Source: Verrucomicrobiota bacterium
Lineage (GTDB): Bacteria > Verrucomicrobiota > Verrucomicrobiia > Limisphaerales > DSYF01
DNA: 64,000 bases
Direction of reading: 5' to 3'
Assembly (NCBI GenBank): GCA_025457615.1
Contig: JALOTZ010000019.1
Span: 1 to 64,000, forward strand
In this document: positions 28,934 through 37,403 of the stretch, piece after piece
Numbering within the stretch: position 1 is the first letter of the stretch
How the letters are laid out: each line of letters begins with the position of its first letter
Program-made: the position numbers and the translations under genes
Notes under the pieces: model-generated
The model's database searches: none
What the model was told of the DNA's origin: nothing
Seen by the model: only the letters and a program-made list of their open reading frames with translations

Positions 28934-30379
28934 ATGTCACCAGCCAAGACCATCCTTGTCACTGGCGCGACCGGCTACGTCGGCGGCAGATTATTGCCGC
29001 TGTTGGTGGAGGATGGCTGGCGAGTGAGATGCCTGGCGCGGCAGCCGCAACGCTTGTCGTCGCGCGTGCCGGCGGGCGTGGAGGTGGTTGCTGGCGATGT
29101 GTTGGATGCCGCTTCATTGTCCGCGGCCATGCAGGGCGTCGAGGCGGCCTATTATCTGGTTCATTCGCTGGGCGCGACGGGCGATTTTGAAGCGCAGGAC
29201 CGTCTGGCCGCGGAGAATTTCGCCGCCGCCGCTCGCGCCGCGGGCGTGCAGCGGATCATCTATCTCGGAGGCTTGGGCGCAGTTGAGCCGGACCTGTCGG
29301 CACACCTGCGCAGCCGGCACGAGGTGGGCGAGCGATTGCGGGCGCACGCTGTGCCGGTGATCGAGTTCCGGGCATCCATCATCATCGGCTCGGGCAGCTT
29401 GTCCTATGAAATGATCCGGGCATTGGTGGAGCGGCTGCCAGTCATGGTGACGCCGCGCTGGGTGCGGGTAACGGCGCAACCCATCGCCATCGGCGACGTG
29501 CTGGCCTATCTCCGGGCGGCACTGTCCCTCAAGCTGGAGGGCAGCGTCGTCGTCGAGATCGGCGGGCCGGACCAGGTTTCGTATGGCGAGCTGATGCGCG
29601 AATACGCGCGGCAGCGCGGGCTGCGGCGACTGATGATTCCCGTCCCGCTGCTGACGCCGCGACTTTCGAGTTTGTGGCTGGGCCTGGTGACGCCGCTGTA
29701 TGCCCGCGTGGGTCGCAAGCTGGTGGACAGCCTCCGCCATTCGACCGTGGTGCGCGACGATTCTGCGCAACGCTTGTTTGCCATCAGACCGATTGGCGTG
29801 CAGGAGGCGATTGCGAGCGCCCTGAGAAACGAGGACTCAGCCTTCGCGCAAACCCGGTGGTCGGACGCATTATCCGCCGGGGGCACCCCCCGGCAGTGGG
29901 GCGGCACACGATTCGGCAACCGGCTGGTGGACTTGCGGTCGGCGCAGGTGGTAGTGTCGCCGGCAAAGGTGTTTACTGCTGTCGAACGCATCGGCGGCTC
30001 AAGGGGCTGGTATTATGCGAACTGGCTTTGGTGGTTGCGAGGCTGGCTGGACCTGCTCATGGGCGGGGTGGGAATGCGCCGTGGTCGCCGTGATCCGGAG
30101 CACCTGCGGGCGGGCGACACGCTGGACTGCTGGCGCGTGGAGAGCATCGAGGCGGGGCAGCGATTGCGCCTTTCTGCCGAGATGAAACTGCCGGGCCGGG
30201 CGTGGCTGGAGTTTGAGGTGCAACCGGATGGAAACGGGGCGCGGCTGCACCAGACGGCGACGTTTGATCCACTGGGATTATGGGGGCTGGCCTATTGGTA
30301 TGGCGTCTGGCCATTGCACCAGCTTGTGTTCGCCGGGATGCTGCGCGGCATCGCCAAAGCGGCGGAGGAACGCAAATGA
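28934..30379 (+). CDS. NAD(P)-binding SDR fused to DUF2867
   Basis: The 481-residue protein has an N-terminal atypical SDR domain (ILVTGATGYVGGRLLPLL; about 5-290) related to NmrA/complex-I assembly-like proteins, with YYLVHSLG and IIYLGGLGA. A DUF2867 domain (about 310-478) follows, with SRGWYYANWLW at its start and GLWGLAYWYGVWPLHQLVFAGM at its end. Proteins of this build are widespread, but their substrate is not known. DUF2867 belongs to the START-like/SRPBCC group, so a hydrophobic ligand is likely (inference). It is separated from uvsE by 4 bases. The convergent small frame downstream is divided from it by a hairpin. Confidence 0.85.
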   Translation: MSPAKTILVTGATGYVGGRLLPLLVEDGWRVRCLARQPQRLSSRVPAGVEVVAGDVLDAASLSAAMQGVEAAYYLVHSLGATGDFEAQDRLAAENFAAAARAAGVQRIIYLGGLGAVEPDLSAHLRSRHEVGERLRAHAVPVIEFRASIIIGSGSLSYEMIRALVERLPVMVTPRWVRVTAQPIAIGDVLAYLRAALSLKLEGSVVVEIGGPDQVSYGELMREYARQRGLRRLMIPVPLLTPRLSSLWLGLVTPLYARVGRKLVDSLRHSTVVRDDSAQRLFAIRPIGVQEAIASALRNEDSAFAQTRWSDALSAGGTPRQWGGTRFGNRLVDLRSAQVVVSPAKVFTAVERIGGSRGWYYANWLWWLRGWLDLLMGGVGMRRGRRDPEHLRAGDTLDCWRVESIEAGQRLRLSAEMKLPGRAWLEFEVQPDGNGARLHQTATFDPLGLWGLAYWYGVWPLHQLVFAGMLRGIAKAAEERK

Positions 30380-30395
30380 TGTCGATTCCACCCAG

Positions 30396-30414
30396 CCTCT
30401 CCCACGGGGAGAGG
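30396..30414. terminator. Hairpin between convergent transcription units
   Basis: A perfect 8-bp stem CCTCTCCC/GGGGAGAGG-type pairing (30396-30403 with 30407-30414) has a 3-base ACG loop and lies 16 bases after the SDR-DUF2867 stop. There is no T-tract on either strand. It may halt transcription by itself or be another palindromic repeat. Confidence 0.35.
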
Positions 30415-30428
30415 AGGCGGGCAGCCCG

Positions 30429-30677
30429 TTAAAACACTTCCGTCGCCCTCAAGACGGGCGCTCCGGACGGCACGCCGAGCAGTTTCTCAGACAGGCCAGC
30501 CGCCAACCGGGGTTCCGGCCTGGATTCGGGGATAAAGGCCTCTGACAGCAGCCGGTCCAGTTGCCCCGCCAGGCACAAAGGCAATGACAGGAGTCGCAGC
30601 GTTTGCGACTCGTCCCCCGACAGTTTCAGGACTTCCAATGTCAGGGCAACATGCCCCGCGCCGGCACCGCTACGCAA
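30429..30677 (-). CDS. Small uncharacterised frame, 82 aa
   Basis: The frame starts at a TTG 11 bases beyond the stop of the Gfo/Idh gene and could be the last member of that operon. The product is Leu-rich (LKLSGDESQTLRLLSLPLCLAGQLDRLL) and ends GAPVLRATEVF. It has no signal peptide or domain I recognise. Similar Leu-rich frames occur within non-coding repeats in this kind of genome, so it may be a chance frame in a repeat. I list it with low confidence. Confidence 0.25.
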   Translation of the reverse strand: MRSGAGAGHVALTLEVLKLSGDESQTLRLLSLPLCLAGQLDRLLSEAFIPESRPEPRLAAGLSEKLLGVPSGAPVLRATEVF

Positions 30678-30688
30678 CCGTTGCGCGA

Positions 30689-31864
30689 TTAGTATTGTCC
30701 CGCCGCCGCGCCCAGTTCCGCTTGGAGCAGCGCGGCGATTTCGATGGGCTTGCCATGAATCGCCCCCCGCTCTTCACGCTCCGGGGCCGACAAGCTTTGC
30801 TCAGCCGCCTCCAGCACCACCGTGGTCCAGAACCCCAGCTCGACCGGGTTCATCAGGCGCTGGCGTTCGGCCTCCTCCAACGTTCCGTTGCGCGCCCTGA
30901 GGATCTTCTGGTAGAGCCGTCCCGGATGGCTGATGCCGTAACCGGTCACCAGGCCGTCAGCCTCGAAATTGCGGAACAACGGGTTGCGCTCCTGAATGCC
31001 TTCCCGGCCCAGCTCGTGGTAACCGGGCATGTCGAGGTCCAGATCGAGCATCCCTTCCGTGCAAATGATGCGGGCCGACTGGACAGTGGTCGAGTGCGCC
31101 GCATTGGGCAGGTGCCAGCCCGTCACAATATGGGCCACCCCGCCGTTCTCGAACGTCACCTCCGTGTCACACAGGTCATAACCGTGGACCGCAATCGGCG
31201 CCAGGCTGGGCAGCTTCTGCCGCCAGCCATTGGCCCGCACCCGGACGGGCTTCAGGTTGACGATCCGGATGAACGCATCCGCCATGTGCACGGTCAGGAA
31301 CGAGATCGGCGAGTTCTTCGCCGCGAAATCCGACGACGCAAAAAAGCGCGGGACATGGTTCGGGTCGGCCACCAGCAACTTGTCGAGCATGTACCACACC
31401 GCCGCCTGAAATGTCCCATACTCGCCCCGCTGATACCGCGCGGCGGCTTCCTTGATCCGCGGATCGTCCCGCTTGTGAAAATCCACCCCCAGCAACCGCC
31501 CGCTGGCCCGCGCCGCCTCGATCATCCGGTGGGCCGATTGGATCGAGTCCGACAGCGGTTTGGGCACCACGACATCCAACCCCGCCTCGAGCGCGTGTAT
31601 CGTCGGCTGCTCGTGCAGGTGGTCCGGCGTGTTGACCTGCACCGCGTCGAGCCTCACCCGGTCGAGCATCTCCTCGTAGCTGCCGAACCGCCGCTCGGGA
31701 GGGATGGCGTACTGGTCGCAAAACTCGTTCAGACCCTTTTCATAGGGATCGGCCGCCGCCTCGATCGAGAGCCGGGGGGCATATTCACTGTGGAAATAGA
31801 GGTGACGATAGATCTCGCGCACGACGGATCCCGTCCCGATGACACCAATACGCAGTTTCTCCAT
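30689..31864 (-). CDS. Gfo/Idh/MocA family oxidoreductase
   Basis: The 391-residue protein has an N-terminal Rossmann fold (LRIGVIGTGSVVREIYRHLY, residues 4-23), and the family's EKP-type motif as PKPLSDS near residue 102. The catalytic-domain beta-sheet runs from about 130 onward. Such enzymes oxidise or epimerise sugars, inositols or sugar acids with NAD(P). The substrate cannot be told; the change from EKP to PKP still keeps the Lys. It is the last clear gene of a set with an M20 peptidase and a class III aminotransferase beneath a LacI-type regulator, so an amino or N-acyl sugar derivative is a plausible substrate. It starts 5 bases after the M20 stop. Confidence 0.85.
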   Translation of the reverse strand: MEKLRIGVIGTGSVVREIYRHLYFHSEYAPRLSIEAAADPYEKGLNEFCDQYAIPPERRFGSYEEMLDRVRLDAVQVNTPDHLHEQPTIHALEAGLDVVVPKPLSDSIQSAHRMIEAARASGRLLGVDFHKRDDPRIKEAAARYQRGEYGTFQAAVWYMLDKLLVADPNHVPRFFASSDFAAKNSPISFLTVHMADAFIRIVNLKPVRVRANGWRQKLPSLAPIAVHGYDLCDTEVTFENGGVAHIVTGWHLPNAAHSTTVQSARIICTEGMLDLDLDMPGYHELGREGIQERNPLFRNFEADGLVTGYGISHPGRLYQKILRARNGTLEEAERQRLMNPVELGFWTTVVLEAAEQSLSAPEREERGAIHGKPIEIAALLQAELGAAAGQY

Positions 31865-31869
31865 AGAGG

Positions 31870-33615
31870 TTACGTGGCTTTGCCGCCCGGGCGGCCCGGG
31901 GATTCTTGATGCGGACGTGGGGCGGTCCCCACATGCTGCAGAATGAACAGCGCCAGGAACTCGGTGAATCTCACCATCTCGGCAATCTCAATTTGCTCGT
32001 GATCGGCATGCGCGTGGGCCAGATGCCCCGGGCCGCTGGTGAGCACCGTCAAGTCCGGGTGCTCCGTGGCAAACAAGCGCGCGTCGCAGGATACGTCCCA
32101 GCCCCGCACCGGTCCGTCATCCCAAATCCCCGACGCCCGGGCCGCGGCGATGGCATCGCTCATCGCCGGCGAGTCGGGTCGCCCGGCAAAGGCCGCGTTG
32201 TGCAGCTTGTCAAAGCTCACCTGAAAGACCGGGGACGCCGCATCGTTGCGGCCCATCCGCCCGAGATACCGCGCCGCGCCGCGCCACACCGCCTGCCGCA
32301 GCCGCTCCTGAACCTCGGACATCGGATGCGTTGGCAGGAACCCCTGCCCTCCCTCCATCACCAGGTGCGAGACATCCGCCCAGCCCGCCAGAGCCAGTTC
32401 CATGCTGGCGCCGGCCATCCGTTCCAAAGCCGCCCGGCTGGCGACCAGGGACCGCACCAACGCCGCCAGCTTGGTGATGGCCCCGTCATTCTGCAGAATT
32501 GAACCCATGTGGCCCGTTGAGCCGTGCACCGCCACCTGGTAGCAGCCAGCCGCCGGCTCCGTCAGATCGTAGTGGCGTTCGACCTTGGGCTTGCCGGTGG
32601 CCGGGTCGTTGACCTGGGTCTTGTCCCCATACCACCCGACATACTGCCGCAAGCCTTCGGCGAGCACGTCCTCGATCATCGCGCGCACGGGCGGCGTGGG
32701 CACGACGCCCTTGAACCGGATTTCGAACTCGACGCGCCCGCAGATGCGCGAGGGATGCTCACCCCAATGGCCCAGAATCCCATGACAGGTTTGCACCGGA
32801 CGGTGAGGAAAGAGGTCGTGCCGGCTCTCGGCCCGCAGTGCCAGCCCCTCCCACTCGATCTCCTCGATGATGAAGGCCGACGCCTCGAACAGGTTCGCCC
32901 CCGCCAGGCGCGCCTCGACCTTGTACCAAAGCGCTCCACGGTTGCCGGGGTGGATCTGGCTCGAGCAGCATTCCAAGACCATCAAGGTGTCGTAACGCCG
33001 CCGCAGCTCCCGGTCCAGCGCCAGGGACAACGACCCGTTGCCGCCGGTCTCCTCCTCAATCACAAACATCGCGGTCAATGAGTTGGCCAGCTCCACAGCC
33101 CCCGCACCCCCTGCCCCCCGCACCAGCTTCATCGCTCCCAGCAGACAGACCAGCGGCCCCTTGTCATCGCAGGCACCACGGCCATGCACCCGCCCACCCT
33201 CGACCCGCGGCGGGATGTAGGGCGGCACCACGTCCACGTGGGCATTGAAGGCCAGCGCCGTCCCGCCGCCGCCTGCCCCTTCCACGGTGGCCACCAGGTT
33301 GGATCGTCCCGCGTATGCCTCCACGACCGGGATCGCCCCGGCACCGGTCGGACGCGCCGTGTAATAAGGGATCGAGTAGAACGGGTGCGCCGCGATCGCC
33401 GGGTTGATGGGTACGCGACGCAGGCCCAGGCCCGGCCATTGGAGCTTGCGCAGGTGTCTTTCGACGATGCGCAACGCCTCATCCTCCGCGGCGCGATAAG
33501 CTGCCACATCCGCTCTGGCCGTGGTATCCACCCGGCAAAGTTCCACCAGCAGATCCACCAGGTACTGACGAAACCCCTCGCTCCGGGCTTCCTGCTGGAG
33601 CTTGGCAATATTCAT
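31870..33615 (-). CDS. M20-family metallopeptidase/deacylase
   Basis: The 581-residue protein has the M20 (ArgE/DapE/ACY1-like) catalytic layout. FNAHVDVVPPY supplies the metal His and catalytic Asp, GACDDKGPLV the bridging Asp, and EEETGGNGS the catalytic Glu and a metal Glu. A dimerisation domain follows, with HGSTGHMGS. M20 enzymes cleave amide bonds, such as N-acyl groups or dipeptides, usually with two zinc ions. It is longer than the usual 380-450 residues because of an extended N-terminal segment before the first metal motif. No signal peptide is present, so it acts in the cytoplasm. It starts 22 bases after the aminotransferase stop and lies in the LacI-associated set. Confidence 0.85.
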   Translation of the reverse strand: MNIAKLQQEARSEGFRQYLVDLLVELCRVDTTARADVAAYRAAEDEALRIVERHLRKLQWPGLGLRRVPINPAIAAHPFYSIPYYTARPTGAGAIPVVEAYAGRSNLVATVEGAGGGGTALAFNAHVDVVPPYIPPRVEGGRVHGRGACDDKGPLVCLLGAMKLVRGAGGAGAVELANSLTAMFVIEEETGGNGSLSLALDRELRRRYDTLMVLECCSSQIHPGNRGALWYKVEARLAGANLFEASAFIIEEIEWEGLALRAESRHDLFPHRPVQTCHGILGHWGEHPSRICGRVEFEIRFKGVVPTPPVRAMIEDVLAEGLRQYVGWYGDKTQVNDPATGKPKVERHYDLTEPAAGCYQVAVHGSTGHMGSILQNDGAITKLAALVRSLVASRAALERMAGASMELALAGWADVSHLVMEGGQGFLPTHPMSEVQERLRQAVWRGAARYLGRMGRNDAASPVFQVSFDKLHNAAFAGRPDSPAMSDAIAAARASGIWDDGPVRGWDVSCDARLFATEHPDLTVLTSGPGHLAHAHADHEQIEIAEMVRFTEFLALFILQHVGTAPRPHQESPGRPGGKAT

Positions 33616-33637
33616 GGGCGCTTTGCGAGCAAAGGAC

Positions 33638-35017
33638 TCAGCACCTTCGAAGCGCCGCAGCGAAGCATTCCTCGATCACCGCCATCGCCTCGCGCAGCGC
33701 GTCTTCCTCGATCACCAGCGGGGGACTGAGCTTCACGCTGGCGCCGCCGTAGCCCACCGGGGCGAACAGCATCACCCCGCTCTGCACCGCGCGCCCCACC
33801 ACCTCCCACGCCAGCCGCGCATCCGGCTGCTTGCCCCCCGCTTGGACACAGTGCAGGGAGGCCACCAACCCGCGGCCGTGATGGGCCACAATCCGATCCC
33901 GAAACCGCCGCTGAATTTGCGCCGCCATGGACTGCATCACCGGACCCGTTGCCGCCGCCCGCTTCGCCAGCTCTTCCCCGAGGATAATTTTGAGGTTGGC
34001 CAGCGCGACCGCGCAGCAGATCGGGTTCCCCGAATGCGTGCTCGTCATCGAGCCCGGCGGAAACTGGTCCATGATCTCGCGACGTCCGATGACCGCGCTC
34101 AACGGCAGCGATCCGGTGATGCCTTTGCCACAGGCGATCAGGTCCGGGACAATCCCATAGTGCTCGAATCCCCAGAACCGGCCCGTCCGCCCAAACCCGG
34201 CCTGCACCTCGTCCATGATCAGGAGCGCGTCGTGACGGTCACACCATTGCCGCAACGCCTGCATGTACTCCGCCGGGGCAAAACTCGAATTGCCGCCCTG
34301 GTAGGTCTCCGTCAAGACCCCACACACCCGCCCGGGCGCAATGCCCTGGCGCTCGAGCGAACGCAGAAAGGCGGGAAATTCGTTGTCCTCCGGCGCACAC
34401 CGCACCCCGCCGTCGGGGAACGGCACCTGGATGAAATGCTCGTCCGGATAGCCGATCCATTCCTTGAGCCCGGGGATGCCACCGGCCAGTTGCGACCCCA
34501 GCGTGCGCCCGTGAAATGCGTTGTGAAAACTCACCAGCACCGGATTCTTCTTGCCCGCCCGCCGGCCGTGCTCGCGCGCCAGTTTCAGGCACAGTTCGTC
34601 GGCCTCCGACCCGGTGCTCAACAACATGACCTTGTCATCCGGGCGCGGCGCCTGCTGCCGGAGCAGTTCCACCAACTCGGCCCGGATCCGGTGCGGAAAA
34701 CAGTAGGTCGTCAGCAACGGCTTCCGGGCCTGGCTGACCATGGCCTCGACCATCGGCTGCCGCCCATGACCCGCGTTGGTGATCAGCACGCCGGAGGACA
34801 GGTCGATCCAGCGGTTGCCCCAGGCGTCGAACACGCTCGCCATCTCCGCCCGATCCCACACAATCGGCGGCTGGCCCTCCATGCAAAGCGGCTCGATCTC
34901 CCGCAACCGCTCCAGCAGCGGAACCGATTCCGGATGGGGAATCGGCGAGGCGATTCTCCGGTGTTTGGTCTCCACGCGCGGCACCTCGACCGGCGTGATC
35001 GAATAGGCATCTCCCAT
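33638..35017 (-). CDS. Class III PLP aminotransferase
   Basis: The 459-residue enzyme belongs to the omega-aminotransferase/GABA-type group. Seen are the phosphate-binding STGSEADELCLKL, the Asp that contacts the pyridine nitrogen in LLIMDEVQAGFGRTG, and the Schiff-base Lys298 in IACGKGITG. A further conserved STHSGNPICC follows. These enzymes move an amino group from a terminal amine or amino sugar to pyruvate or 2-oxoglutarate. Beside an M20 deacylase and a Gfo/Idh oxidoreductase it suggests degradation of an N-acylated amine. The gene starts 36 bases after the regulator's stop and is likely in the same transcript. Confidence 0.9.
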   Translation of the reverse strand: MGDAYSITPVEVPRVETKHRRIASPIPHPESVPLLERLREIEPLCMEGQPPIVWDRAEMASVFDAWGNRWIDLSSGVLITNAGHGRQPMVEAMVSQARKPLLTTYCFPHRIRAELVELLRQQAPRPDDKVMLLSTGSEADELCLKLAREHGRRAGKKNPVLVSFHNAFHGRTLGSQLAGGIPGLKEWIGYPDEHFIQVPFPDGGVRCAPEDNEFPAFLRSLERQGIAPGRVCGVLTETYQGGNSSFAPAEYMQALRQWCDRHDALLIMDEVQAGFGRTGRFWGFEHYGIVPDLIACGKGITGSLPLSAVIGRREIMDQFPPGSMTSTHSGNPICCAVALANLKIILGEELAKRAAATGPVMQSMAAQIQRRFRDRIVAHHGRGLVASLHCVQAGGKQPDARLAWEVVGRAVQSGVMLFAPVGYGGASVKLSPPLVIEEDALREAMAVIEECFAAALRRC

Positions 35018-35053
35018 AGCGTTTAGTGTAGTGTCTGTTTGGGCTTTCGGATC

Positions 35054-36094
35054 CTAGGCCGACTCGCGAACCACCAGTTTGGGCTGCACCACGCGCGTCC
35101 GCTCCGCCCGGGACAACGGCTTTCCATCCAGCGTCGCCAGCAACAGATCCACAGCCGCCCTCGCGAAATCCACGTTGTTTTGATCAATGGTCGTCAAGGA
35201 CGGATCGAACAGCGCCCCCGCTTCGAGGTTGTCGAACCCCACCACGGCCACCTCGCCGGGCACGTCCAGCCCGCGACGCCGCAGCGCCTTGATCAGATCA
35301 ACGGCCCAAATGTCATTGGACGCCACAATGGCATCGGCACCCCCGCGAACCACGAGCGCGTCCACCGCGCCATCCAGAACCTCTCTCGAGGGCGGAAACT
35401 CGCCAGTCCCGGACCAAATCAACGAACGCGAGCGCTCGCCGTCCGGATCCCCGACACCGGCGAGGTAGCCGCGCCGGCGATCCTCCATCAGGCTGTCGGT
35501 CTCGGGAGCCGCATTGAGGGCCAAGGCCACCCGCCGGCGACCGCGCCCGAGCAAATAGGTCACCGCTTCGCGAACCCCCGCCGCGCGGTCCACATCCACG
35601 CAGCAGGCCCCCTGCACCAACGACACCGTCTGGAACACCAGCGCCCGGGTCTGCGCCAGCAGATCCATCACCTCCGGATTCGAGGGCATCAACGGATTGT
35701 GAAAGCAGACCAGCGCCCCGATCCCCCGCGACAGAAAATCGTTGATGTAACCCGCCGTATGCGCGGCGTCGTTGTGGAACTGCCCGATCATCAGCCGGTA
35801 GCCCCGCCCGTAAGCCTCCCGCTCGATCGCCGCCAGCCGCCCATAGTTGGCCGCCGTCGATTCGGCACCAATCATCACCCCGATCACATCGTGCTTGCGC
35901 CCCTTGAGCATCTGGGCCGCCATGTTGGGGCGGAACTGCATCCGGCGGGCAACCCGCCGGACCTTCTCGGCCGTCTTGTCGCCGACCCGGATGGTGCCGC
36001 GGGAACCGCCCCGCAACGCCACCGACGCCACGGCGATCGACACGCCGGCGCGCTCGGCGACATCGCTCAAACGGGGCGCCCGGAATTGCATCAT
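35054..36094 (-). CDS. LacI-family transcriptional regulator
   Basis: The 346-residue protein has an N-terminal helix-turn-helix (RLSDVAERAGVSIAVASVALRG, about 8-29) with a hinge helix (NMAAQMLKGRKHDVIGVM), and a periplasmic-binding-protein-like effector domain with a conserved DGAVDALVVRGGADAI and a C-terminal DFARAAVDLLLA helix. Such proteins bind a palindromic operator and release it when a sugar or related ligand binds. A strong AT-rich inverted repeat lies 31 bases before the start, so autoregulation is likely. The regulator comes first in the minus-strand order before the aminotransferase, M20 and Gfo/Idh genes. Confidence 0.93.
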   Translation of the reverse strand: MMQFRAPRLSDVAERAGVSIAVASVALRGGSRGTIRVGDKTAEKVRRVARRMQFRPNMAAQMLKGRKHDVIGVMIGAESTAANYGRLAAIEREAYGRGYRLMIGQFHNDAAHTAGYINDFLSRGIGALVCFHNPLMPSNPEVMDLLAQTRALVFQTVSLVQGACCVDVDRAAGVREAVTYLLGRGRRRVALALNAAPETDSLMEDRRRGYLAGVGDPDGERSRSLIWSGTGEFPPSREVLDGAVDALVVRGGADAIVASNDIWAVDLIKALRRRGLDVPGEVAVVGFDNLEAGALFDPSLTTIDQNNVDFARAAVDLLLATLDGKPLSRAERTRVVQPKLVVRESA

Positions 36095-36124
36095 GGCGCC
36101 AAAGAATCAGATTAAACAATTAAG

Positions 36125-36153
36125 CGCAATGATTAAATTATTAATCGATTGCG
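36125..36153. promoter_or_regulatory. Candidate LacI-type operator
   Basis: Arms CGCAATGATTAA (36125-36136) and TTAATCGATTGCG (36141-36153) form an inverted repeat broken only by one extra base, with a 4-base spacer. The right arm contains TTAATCGATT, whose central CG is typical of LacI-family operators. The site is AT-rich in a GC-rich neighbourhood and lies just upstream of the regulator gene. Confidence 0.6.
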
Positions 36154-36335
36154 TGGCGAAAGAACCGGCTGCCGGCGGTCTCTCCGGTCATTGCCAGCCC
36201 GGCCCGGTCTGCCGAACAGCCAGGGTCCCCACCAGGTCCGAAGCCCAAAAGCCGAAGTCCGAAACAAATCCGAATGCCGAGGTTGAAGTCCGATGGACAC
36301 CCTGGCCGCAAAAGCATTCAAGAGGAGGCGAAAGA

Positions 36336-36754
36336 GTGCAGCGCACCCACGCAGGTGTGCGGGCCGCCGGCAAACGCGAGAATGCAAAACCCGGTCATTT
36401 CCTCGCGGGTGAGCCGTCGGCACGCCCCCCCCCTCGATCAGGGCGTGGATCTGCCCCTGCATCCACACCTCACGCAGGCGGTTGAAGAAGGGCTCGATGC
36501 GCCGCCGGTATTCGGTGTGGTCCGGCGGGTTGGTCTCGATCGGCAACTGACGGACCGCGCGCACGGCTTCCTCCGAGGGAATCGGCACGCGAAAGGGCGC
36601 ATCCGAGCTGAAGGTCTTCCAGTCGTGGGCCGCCTCGCGCACGTCCTTGTGGCGGAGGAGCATGGGCACCGGCTGGCCCTGGAACTCACAGTGTGCGGCC
36701 GGACCGGTCTCGCGGGCTTCCTGGAAGGGATCGGGCGTGGGGGGGCGGGGACAT
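36336..36754 (-). pseudogene. Cytochrome P450, deleted and frameshifted
   Basis: From the ATG at 36754 the translation reads PTPDPFQEARETGPAA only if one base is removed from a run of seven C at the start. It continues PVPMLLRHKDVREAAHDW, TFSSDAPFRVPIPSEE and ETNPPDHTEYRRRIEPFF, which is the N-terminal region of a bacterial P450. A second frame change follows a run of eight G, after which LTREEMTGFCILAFAGG matches the I helix. This is joined directly to PHTCVGAL, the heme-ligand loop with its Cys. About 150 residues between them are missing, and little remains after the Cys. The acetyltransferase gene ends 37 bases before its start. Confidence 0.8.
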
Positions 36755-36790
36755 AATCAATGGATGGTGGGAGGGGAATGTGCATCGGGG

Positions 36791-37390
36791 TCATGCGCGT
36801 ATCCACTGCGCGGTGCGCGGGTCGTAGGTTCGGAGGACACGGGCGGGAACGCCGGCGGCGACCGAATGGGGCGGCACATCCTTGGTCACCACCGAATTGC
36901 TGCCGATCACGCTGTGCCGGCCGATGGTGACACCGGGCAGGACGCACACGTTTTCGCCCAGCCAGACTTCGTCCTGAATCTCCACCGGACGATGCACCAG
37001 CGGTTGCGCCAGCATGGGCTTCGTTACATCTTCATAGCCGTGGAGATTGTCGGAGATGTACACCCGATCCGCGATCAGCACGTGCCGTCCGATTTTCATG
37101 TGCCCCACCACCATGATGTGGCTGTGGTAGCCGATCATGGTGTCCGCGCCGATCTCCAGGCGGGGGGTGAACTGCTGTCCGCTAAACGGATATTCCTTGA
37201 AACAATCAATCCAGGCATCCGCGCCGATAAACACCCGGTCGCCCAGGAAAATGTCGCCGGGATTGGTGCAGCGCATGGTGGCCTGGACGATGCAGTCCCG
37301 GCCCATCGCGCCAAAGCTGCGCCGCACCAGGCGGGTGTGGAGTTTGTGTTTCTTTTCCAGGAACCATTGCTGAAACTTGAAGTAGCTCAT
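36791..37390 (-). CDS. Hexapeptide-repeat acyltransferase
   Basis: The 199-residue protein is a left-handed beta-helix acyltransferase of the maltose/galactoside O-acetyltransferase kind. Isoleucine-rich hexapeptide repeats run through most of the chain (for example IFLGDRVFIGADA, IGYHSHIMVVGHMKIGRHVLIADRVYI, and VWLGENVCVLPGVTIGRHSVIGSNSVVTKDV), ending with AAGVPARVLR. It transfers an acetyl or similar group from acyl-CoA to a sugar. It starts just 13 bases after the stop of the MFS gene and is thus co-transcribed. A role in capsule or polysaccharide modification is possible but not shown. Confidence 0.9.
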   Translation of the reverse strand: MSYFKFQQWFLEKKHKLHTRLVRRSFGAMGRDCIVQATMRCTNPGDIFLGDRVFIGADAWIDCFKEYPFSGQQFTPRLEIGADTMIGYHSHIMVVGHMKIGRHVLIADRVYISDNLHGYEDVTKPMLAQPLVHRPVEIQDEVWLGENVCVLPGVTIGRHSVIGSNSVVTKDVPPHSVAAGVPARVLRTYDPRTAQWIRA

Positions 37391-37403
37391 CGTGTATCCT
37401 TTC

